This document shows positions 56,938 through 64,000 of a stretch of 64,000 nucleotides of DNA, one piece after another; the first letter of the stretch is position 1; the number at the start of each line of letters is the position of its first letter. This DNA is from Hibiscus mutabilis. Taxonomy: Eukaryota > Streptophyta > Magnoliopsida > Malvales > Malvaceae. A model generated the notes under the pieces. It did no database searches, was not told the DNA's origin, and worked only from the letters and a program-made list of their open reading frames with translations. Made by a program: the position numbers and the translations under genes. Location: contig CM033725.1 in NCBI GenBank assembly GCA_019671005.1, positions 35,238,678 to 35,302,677 of the forward strand. The letters are read 5' to 3'.

Positions 56938-57510
56938 TTGTGTTTCTTCAATTGACCTAGAAATGTCTACGTCCATTTTTGCTCTGACTAGCACTGCTCT
57001 ACAATGATGTAGAGGATTGGTCGTCTCTGCCCATTAATGCCTCTAGCATTGTGCTTTTCTCCAAGGGCGTCAAGATGCCTACACTTTTGTGTATTATATG
57101 ACACATGTTATGTAAAAGTGTCGATGTCTTCTCTAGTAGAGGATTGCCTCTGGCCCATTCAATGCCTCCAACATTGTGTTTTTCCATAGGGTGCGAAGAT
57201 GTTTGTGTTCATTTTTGTCTACCGATGACACCGACTCTACAAGAACAAAGAGGACACCTCTACTTGCGCAATATCCCTTGGCATTGTTGCTTTAAAAAGT
57301 GAGAGATGCCTATACTCTTTTGTGTTATGACAACGCCAACTCTACATGGTATAAATGTCTACTCTAGTAGAGGATTGTCTCCGACTTACTCAATGCTATT
57401 TGCATTGCTGTTCGACAAAAGCGGAGATGTCTATACTCATTTGTGCTATGACAACATTGGCTCCATAAGGGTAAAAATGATTGTGTATGCTCCTCAGCCT
57501 CTAATGGCTC
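56938..57510. repeat. Array of ~117-bp imperfect tandem repeats
   Basis: Five diverged copies begin near 56938, 57050, 57170, 57283 and 57401. Each has a CATTGTG(T/C)TTTT-like anchor, then GATGTCTACACTC, TTTTGT, ATGACAACGCC, CTCTACA and often CTAGTAGAGGATTG. None keeps a reading frame. Confidence 0.75.
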
Positions 57511-57550
57511 TCACATCTCGAGTCACACGAGAAACATATCCACTCTCATA

Positions 57551-57925
57551 ATTTTTCAGGGTCGAGTTATTTGCTTACATATTATTTCCCATACTCGAGT
57601 CATTTACTTACATATTCACCCTCTTGATGATTTCCCAGGGTTAAGTCATTTGCTTACATATTCACTACCCTGATAATTTCTCAGGGTCGAGTCATTTGCT
57701 TACATATTCATTCCTGATGATTTTCCAAGGTCGAGTCATTTGCTTACATATTCACTCCCCTGGTGATTTCTCAAGGTCGAGTCATTTGCTTACATATTAA
57801 GTCCTCCTAATGTTTTCCCAGGGTCGAGTCATTTGTTTATATATATCTATTCTCCTGAAAAATTCCCAATGTTGAGTCCTTCGCTTATATACTTATATCT
57901 CTGATGCATTCCTAGGGTCATGGGC
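57551..57925. repeat. Array of ~45-bp tandem repeats
   Basis: About eight copies of a unit centred on GTCGAGTCATTTGCTTACAT, with period 43-49 bases (starts near 57552, 57594, 57641, 57687, 57731, 57777, 57823 and 57870). The joining segment is like ATTCACTCCCCTGATGATTT. The last copy is degraded. There is no coding potential. Confidence 0.85.
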
Positions 57926-58082
57926 TTCACCACTTCTCACGTCTGTACAATGTGGGATGACTTTGTAGAGTCACTTCGCTTTAAACACATCAAGGACTTG
58001 GGAAGATACCTTATTTGAGATGTCTTTGATGTTCTAAATTGTTTCTCAAAATCATTATGGCACTCAACCTAAATCAACAGGG

Positions 58083-59838
58083 TATTGGGAAACGCTGACA
58101 CTCCCTATGGCGCAGCGGAAAAATTATCCGATGATTACCATCAGAGATCCATGTACGAGGAACGAATCGGGGTGAATAAGGGTGAAAAATTACCTGTTAA
58201 AAATATGGAATTGTGAATTTGGAGAAGATAAAGAAACCAATCACGATTCCACAATGTCGATTCCTAAGCCGCAACAATAACACTCTGACCTCTACGTAGT
58301 TCACCTAGTTGAAACGAACATATAAAACTCTCTAAACTATTTAGAAGGGAATGAGCATATAAAAACTCTCTAAATATTTAAAAGGTTTTTCCCAAAAGCA
58401 TTAATGACTGCTAGATCTCTCATGCCTTTATATAGCCTTTGTAATTCTAATTCAACTCAGATTAGGATTTCAATATATATATTAAATATATATAATCCCA
58501 ATTCAACTTTAATTATGATTTTAATATATATATATTAAATATATGTATAATCTCAATTCAACTTAATAAGGATTTCAATATATATATATTAAATATATAA
58601 TCTCAATTCAACTTAATTAGGATTTTAATATATATATATTAAATATATATAATCTCAATTCAACATTAATTAGGATTTCAATATATATATATATATATTA
58701 AATATATATAATCCCAATTCAATTTAATTAGGATTTCAATATATATATTGATTTAAATCGAATTATATTATTTATATATTAAAAGAGCCGTAATTACAAT
58801 AATTATTTTTCTTTGAATATTTACTCAATAGTTAAATTATATATACCAAATATATATTAATTTAACTAAATCCCTGTACAACAAATTTGTACATATATAA
58901 TTCATTTAATATATATGCTCATTTCAACCGTGGGCGTGACCTTGTAGGTTCATGTAACGTTAGTAGTAAATATTAGAACATTTCTAATATTACAAACAAT
59001 GAGTGACATCTAGCAATGTCATTGTCACCTAAGTTACAAGAAATCTTGATTCAACATAACCTTTTTCGTGATTAACTCTTTTTCATGTATTACATCCTTT
59101 TGTCCTTTATATCTAGAATTGGACACATGTCATGGAACAGTCACACTTGTATAGTCCATCTAATATTTCTTAATATCTTGAGTAAACTATTATAAACAAA
59201 TAACTATGATATCTCATATCAACTTATTCGAGCATGGCTATACATTTCTAGTTTCACTCAATCAAGTGGCCTACGATATTACTCCTATTATGTAGGAGGG
59301 ACAAATCATATATTGATCAACCATATCCCACTACATAGATTGTGACATATCCAATATCAGTCTTTATAGTGTAGTTAGTTATGACACACGTTTGACTGTA
59401 TCAAAATATGCCACTCGCGATGTTGAAATAATGATGATCTCAAGTCTAAGGATCATACATGTAGTTATTACTATGAGCAATATTGTGACTGTCACATAAT
59501 AATCCAAGAAACATGCTCATGGCGGGTCAGTCCAATAAGTCATTCTCTAGCACATACTTAAGTATTGATTTTGACATCTCTATGTCAATGAAAACACTTT
59601 TTCATCAATCAACTACATATTAGTCTTAATGCATTATTGTTGTCCATTCCCACAATAATACTCAACTAAGGACATTTAAGAATAACCATATTATTCTAAG
59701 GACTTTATTATAATTCAGTTTATTTATGCATATAGAATTGTAACTGATAATAATATTGACAATGTCTCTTTATGAATAAACAAGGTAAAAAAGTTATTTA
59801 CAATGATCTTATGATTGGTCTTTGGGCATACTCTAACA
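58083..59838 (-). repeat. E8 3' LTR
   Basis: A 1756-bp LTR. The minus strand starts TGTTAGAGTATGCCCA and ends CCCAATA. It contains the AT-rich minisatellite 58440-58745. It is matched along its length by 62051-63787. Confidence 0.9.
58440..58745. repeat. AT-rich minisatellite in E8 3' LTR
   Basis: Six or so copies of a 50-60 base unit: AATTCAACTTAATTAGGATT followed by TCAATATATATATTAAATAT. Copy length varies through the TA run. The same array is at 62410-62735. Confidence 0.9.
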
Positions 59839-59850
59839 ATCTCCCACTAG
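59839..59850 (-). promoter_or_regulatory. E8 polypurine tract
   Basis: Minus strand CTAGTGGGAGAT directly before the LTR start TGTTAGAG, as in plant copia elements. Confidence 0.85.
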
Positions 59851-59852
59851 CA

Positions 59853-60655
59853 CTAAGACCAATCACTCATGTATCTAATACCAAGCGACTTAATGTGATG
59901 ATCATGCTTCTGCTGCGTCAGAGGCTTTGTCAGTGAATCGACAATGTTATCATTTGTTGGTACTCTACATATTTCCACATCTCCTCGATCTATAGTTTCT
60001 TGAATGAGATGGTAACACCTAAGTATGTGCTTGGATCGTTGGCGAGATCTGGGTTCTTTTGCTTGTGCGGTGGCTTCGTTGTTATCACAATGTAGATCTA
60101 TAGCATTCAAAATGCTCTGCACAACCCCTAGTTCATATATGAACTTCTTGATCCTAACACCTTCTTTTGCAGCATCGCGTGCTACAATATACTCGGCTTG
60201 TGTTGTAGAATCAGCTATTGTATCTTGCTTTGAACCTTTCCAGCTCACAACACTTCTATTAAGGTAGAACACAAAACCCGATTGCGATCGTGAATCATCC
60301 TTATCAATTTGAAAGCTGACATCAGTATAACCTTTTATACTTTGCTCTTCATCACCTCCATATATAAGGAATGTATCCTTAGTTCTTCTTAAGTACTTTA
60401 GGATGTTTTTAACTATGACCCAGTGACCTTCACCAGGATTTACCTGGTATCGACTTGTCATACTTAAAGTGTACGATATATTTGGACGAGTACATGACAT
60501 ACATAATAGATTCAATTGCTGAAGCATATGGAATCTTACTCATTCACTCTCTTTCTTGTGGTGTTGAAGGACACATTTCCTTCGAGAGTGAAATTCCATG
60601 TCTCATAGGTAAGAATCCCTTTTGGATTCTTCCATACTGAATCTTTTTAACTCCC
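59853..60655 (-). pseudogene. E8 RT end and RNase H (Ty1-copia)
   Basis: The minus frame 60527-59853 (224 codons) is open. It covers the end of RT (SRYQVNPGEGHWVIVKNIL, LKYLRRTKD) and the copia RNase H: GYTDVSFQIDKDDSRSQSGF, KQDTIADSTTQAEYIVARDA, LHCDNNEATAQAKEPRSRQR and KHILRCYHLIQE, ending NDNIVDSLTKPL. The acidic residues in YTD, AEY and CDN are present. Just upstream (60655-60530) KGFLPMRHGISLSKE and CPSTPQERE are in other frames, separated by a stop. The protein lacks everything N-terminal. RNase H would remove the RNA template during cDNA synthesis. Confidence 0.9.
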
Positions 60656-62037
60656 ACTATTTTATTAAAATTAATAACCCTCAAACATTAATGTTGAAAA
60701 TACCTTTTGTAAAGTTTTTCTTGTGGATAAGGATCCAAATTTCACATTCTCTTAAGTCAGCTTTGGTTTTTCTCTTAAGATTATGGTCTATCTAGGTAAG
60801 CAACACTTGTTAATTACATCTCATGTAACTCCTTCATTTGGTGAACAACTCTTGTTCATAATCATCTTATGATTATCCAAATAACTAGCCTTTAGGTTTC
60901 TAATCCTATTAGAGTAACCTAGTTAAGTCTTTAACCAATGTTACAACCAACGGATATCACTTGCTTATTCTTCGCGTTTGACCAAGATAGATACAAGTAT
61001 CTCGCTTTAGCATAACCTACATTGTATCGATCTAGACTTTAACGAGGGTTAACATTGGGAAGCAATAAAAGACTTAATATTTTATTGAGGGGTTTTGTGA
61101 ATATTATCTCACTATTTAACATTTGATCTTATCAATTAACTAGCATGAATCTCATACATTCATTTTATCACATACATGAAAGTCAGTAAATATGAATGCA
61201 ATAGTTATAGCCCATACCCTAAGGTGGTCCGTCCCAAGCCAATGGGAGAACCAAATTATTCTAAGGATAAAAACACTTTTCAAGCATTTTTCTGTCGGCC
61301 CACACTTATGTTCCTCTGGTCCATGCTTCTTCGTATAGATTACAATTTCAGAAACTCGTTTTACATACGAGGGAGTAAGATGAGAAGAGAATTACAATAG
61401 AAGTATAGAAAGGCACGACACAACACACATGTCGTATTTATAAAACCTTATAAATAAAACTAAATGCGCTATTTGGCTATAACTATGTATTCCAAACACC
61501 GTGCATATCAAACATAATAAAATTAAAGTCTTACCAGATTGTTCCTACGCAGTTGTCAAGCCCCTTACGGGGTTCTAAAGGGCGGAGCCCCTTGCTGGTG
61601 GGTTTGCCGCTACTTGGTTAGTGGCGGAATTTGATAACTTCTATCAACATTATCGTGTTTTTCAAGATTTTAAAATCCACGAGGTTTTTTTACTGAAACA
61701 ACTCTTGTTACTTTCCCGCATGAAATCTATAGACTAATCATTAGTCTAATATATAACTTTAATCCGCGTATGTTAACATCTAAAACCCTAAAACTCAATA
61801 TTGAATATGTTAACAATTAATATATAATATTTCAAACCCTGTCGACAAAGATCATGATGATTAACTCTTAATCATCTATCTTGTGAACATCTTTTAACTA
61901 GAGTACCAGATTAATCGTGATTGAATATATTTGCTCGTACAAATATCATATATTCACTAAATAAATAAAAAATAACATGTATCTCATACAATTACATCAC
62001 CCAAGTAATTAAAACCTGAATCCGTATCGTACAAGTG
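60656..62037 (-). other. E8 leader and deleted interior, non-coding
   Basis: The remaining internal DNA of E8 between the RT end and the PBS. It holds no gag, integrase or RT frame. A GC-richer patch at 61560-61625 (AAGGGCGGAGCCCCTTG) has an inverted-repeat character. The plus frame 61176-61400 resembles no known protein. Confidence 0.6.
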
Positions 62038-62049
62038 GTTCTGATACCA
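62038..62049 (-). promoter_or_regulatory. E8 primer binding site (tRNA-iMet type)
   Basis: The minus strand reads TGGTATCAGAAC, next to the LTR end (one base apart). It matches the initiator-Met complement with one change. Confidence 0.85.
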
Positions 62050-62050
62050 C

Positions 62051-63787
62051 TATAGGGAAACACCGACACACCCTATGGCGTAGCGGAAAAATTATCCGAC
62101 GATTACCACCAGAGATCCATGTACGAGAAATGAATCGGGGTGAATAAGGGTGAAGAATTACCTATTAAAAATCTGGAATTCTGAATTTGGAGAAGATAAA
62201 AAAACCAATCATGATTCCACAATGTCAATTCCTAAGCCGCAACAATAACACTCCAACCTCTACGTAGTTCACCCAGTTGAAACAAGCATATAAAACTCTC
62301 TAAACTATTTAGAAGGGAATTAGCACATAAAAACTCTCTAAACAATTTAAGAAGGTTTTTCCCAAAAGCATTAATGATTGCTAGATCTCTCATGCCTTTA
62401 TATAGCATTTGTAATCCTAATTCAACTCAGATTAGGATTTCAATATATATATTCAATATAAATAATCCCAATTTAACTTTAATTAAGATTTTAATATATA
62501 TATATATATTAAATATATCTATAATCTCAATTCAACTTAATTAGGATTTCAATATATATATATATATATTAAATATATAATCCAATTCAACTTAATTAGG
62601 ATTTTAGTATATATATATATTGAATATATATAATCTCAATTCAACTTTAATTAGGATTTCAATATATATATATTAAATATATATAATCCCAATTCAATTT
62701 AATTAGGATTTCAATATATATATATATTGATTTATATCGAATTATATTATTTATATATTAAAAGAGTAATAATTACAATAATTATTTTTCTTTTAATATT
62801 TACCAAATAGTTAAATTATATATACCAAATATATATTAATTTAACTAAATACGTGTACAACAAATTTGTACATATATAATTCGTTTAATATATATGCTCA
62901 TTTCAATCGTGTGTGTGACCTTGTAGGTTCATGTGACGTTAGAACAATGAGTGACATCTAGCGATATGTCATTGTCAGCTAAGTTACAAGAAATCATGAT
63001 TCGACATAATCTTTTTCGTGATTAACTTTTTTTCATGTATTACATCCTTTTGTCCTTTATATCTAGATTGGACACAAGTCATGGAATAGTCAGACTTGTG
63101 TAGTCCATCTAATATTTCTTGATATCTTGAGTAAACTATTATAAACGAGTAATTATGATATCTCATATCAACTTATTCGAGCATGACCATGCATTTCTAG
63201 TCTCACTTAATCAAGTGGCCTACGATATTACTCCTATTATGTAGGAGGGACAAATCCTATCTTGATCAACCATATCCCACTCATAGATTGTGACATATCC
63301 AATATTAGTCTTTATAGTGTAGTTAGTTACGACACACGTTTGACTGTATCAAAATATGTCACTCACGATGTTGAAATAATGATGATCTCAAGTCTGAGGA
63401 TCATACATGTAGTTATCACTATGAGCAATGTTGTGACTGCCACATAATAATCCAAGAAACATGCTCATAGCAGGTCAGTCTAGTATGTCGTTCTCTAACA
63501 CATACTTATGTATTGATTTTGACATCTCCATGTCAATGACAACACTTTTTCATCAATAAACTACGTATTAGTCTTAATGCATTATTGTTGTCCATTCCCA
63601 CAATAATACTCGACTAAGGACATTTAAGAATAACCATATTATTTTAAGGAATTTATTATAATTCAGTTTATTTATGCACACAAAATTGTAACTGAAAATA
63701 ATAATGGAAATGCCTCTTTATGAATAAAAAAGGTAAAAAATGCTATTTACCATCATCTTATGATTGGTCTTTGGACATACTCTAACA
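62051..63787 (-). repeat. E8 5' LTR
   Basis: A 1737-bp LTR, the partner of 58083-59838. It includes a minisatellite at 62410-62735. A short segment near 62940 (GTAAATATTAGAACATTTC in the partner) is deleted here. The frames at 62984 and 63262 are not genes. Confidence 0.9.
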
Positions 63788-63940
63788 CAGGGGCAAACTG
63801 TCATGATTTCTCTAGAGCGTCGAGCTACCTTCGCTCTAGCACTTATTCAATTACAACAAAAACAATGATTACGAACCAGACTTTAATTACAAGTCTTGGA
63901 TGATACCACTTTATGGTATCCTTAGGCCAATGGGGACAAG

Positions 63941-64000
63941 TGTTATACCCTTGGTATCTCGGCTCTTAAGAAATTCAAAAATGGGCTTTAACACCTCCGC
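63941..64000 (+). repeat. Start of E7 3' LTR, cut by window end
   Basis: TGTTATACCCTTGGTATCTC repeats the E7 LTR start at 55418 with substitutions. It is preceded by the purine-rich AATGGGGACAAG. Confidence 0.6.

Larger units (their letters stand above)
58083..63787 (-). mobile_element. E8: Ty1-copia element with large internal deletion
   Basis: A minus-strand element inserted in E7 with an exact 5-bp duplication CAGGG (58078-58082 and 63788-63792). The LTRs (58083-59838 and 62051-63787) are closely similar. A tRNA-iMet-type PBS is at 62038-62049 and a polypurine tract at 59839-59850. The interior is only 2.2 kb and keeps just the end of RT and RNase H. Gag, protease, integrase and most of RT are absent, so it could move only with proteins from a related element. 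Confidence 0.9.
55418..64000 (+). mobile_element. E7: non-coding LTR element, split by copia E8
   Basis: An LTR-like start TGTTATACCCTTGG at 55418 recurs at 63941, the start of a second copy cut by the window edge. Directly before 63941 is a purine-rich AATGGGGACAAG, a plausible polypurine tract. Without E8 (58083-63787) the interior is only about 1.6-2.1 kb and contains no recognisable gag or pol. It has two tandem-repeat arrays instead. This is the profile of a non-autonomous large retrotransposon derivative. The 60 visible bases of the second copy match the first moderately (start and ACACCTCC/ATACCTCC kept). The orientation is inferred from the TATA box and polypurine tract. Confidence 0.55.

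Noticed and set aside
57551..57925. Evenly spaced repeats resembling a CRISPR array
   Set aside because: Spacer-like parts are homologous to each other and vary in length, there are no cas genes, and the context is a plant LTR element.
63897..63917. GATACCA-CTTTA-TGGTATC hairpin as a primer binding site of a minus-strand element
   Set aside because: It is about 30 bases from the nearest LTR end and lacks the rest of a PBS; it is better read as a chance inverted repeat before the E7 polypurine tract.

Overview
This is plant nuclear DNA, almost certainly from a flowering plant with a repeat-rich genome. Three things show this: LTR retrotransposons of typical plant lineages (Athila/Tat-like and Tekay/Del chromovirus Ty3-gypsy elements, plus Ty1-copia), plant-type LINEs and a SINE, and one recognisable host gene with GT-AG introns that encodes a plant cysteine oxidase (PCO). 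There is no sign of prokaryotic gene organisation. I found no intact long coding sequence: every retroelement protein is broken by stops, frameshifts, deletions or nested insertions.

Layout. Positions 1-1444 are AT-rich DNA without a gene. From 1445 to 38605 lies one old minus-strand Athila-type element (E1) with related LTRs at both ends. It was opened twice. A 4.7-kb solo LTR sits at 4543-9248 (TSD TAGGC). A minus-strand Tekay chromovirus (E2, 14337-36208, TSD TTTTC) split its gag region. E2 was itself hit by a plus-strand member of the same Tekay family (E3, 19419-29016, near-perfect TSD) inside its reverse transcriptase, and by a plus-strand solo LTR (31895-33854, TSD TCACT) inside its 5' LTR. 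This gives three levels of nesting, and the TSDs fix the order of events.

From 38606 to 40190 is a 5' LINE fragment (endonuclease). It is followed by two plus-strand Athila/Tat-like fragments, E5 (40191 to about 42700) and E6 (about 42725 to 46315). Each has a 5' LTR, a tRNA-Asp-type primer binding site and gag; E6 also has a protease. E6 stops abruptly inside an exon of the PCO gene. Only the 3' part of PCO (46316-47296, four exon pieces with clean splice sites) remains, and it keeps the iron-binding histidines.

From 47297 to 55417 the window holds the PCO 3' flank, a probable solo LTR (47897-48884), a block of diverged LTR-type repeat (about 50465-53225) with a short retroposon inserted in it, the 3' end of a minus-strand LINE (RNase H), a tRNA-derived SINE, and AT-rich spacer. 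From 55418 to the end is a non-coding LTR element (E7) whose interior carries two unrelated tandem-repeat arrays. It was split by a minus-strand Ty1-copia element (E8, 58083-63787, TSD CAGGG) that has lost nearly everything except RNase H.

How the parts relate. Apart from PCO, the genes are selfish-element genes that would act in cis: gag builds the particle, protease matures it, RT/RNase H make cDNA, integrase with chromodomain inserts it. The main biological observation is the loss of the PCO 5' half at a retrotransposon junction. Secondary ones are a precise GT-AG intron in the integrase of E3 but not E2, conserved hairpin TATA blocks and palindrome arrays in the LTRs, and decay dominated by C-to-T type nonsense changes.
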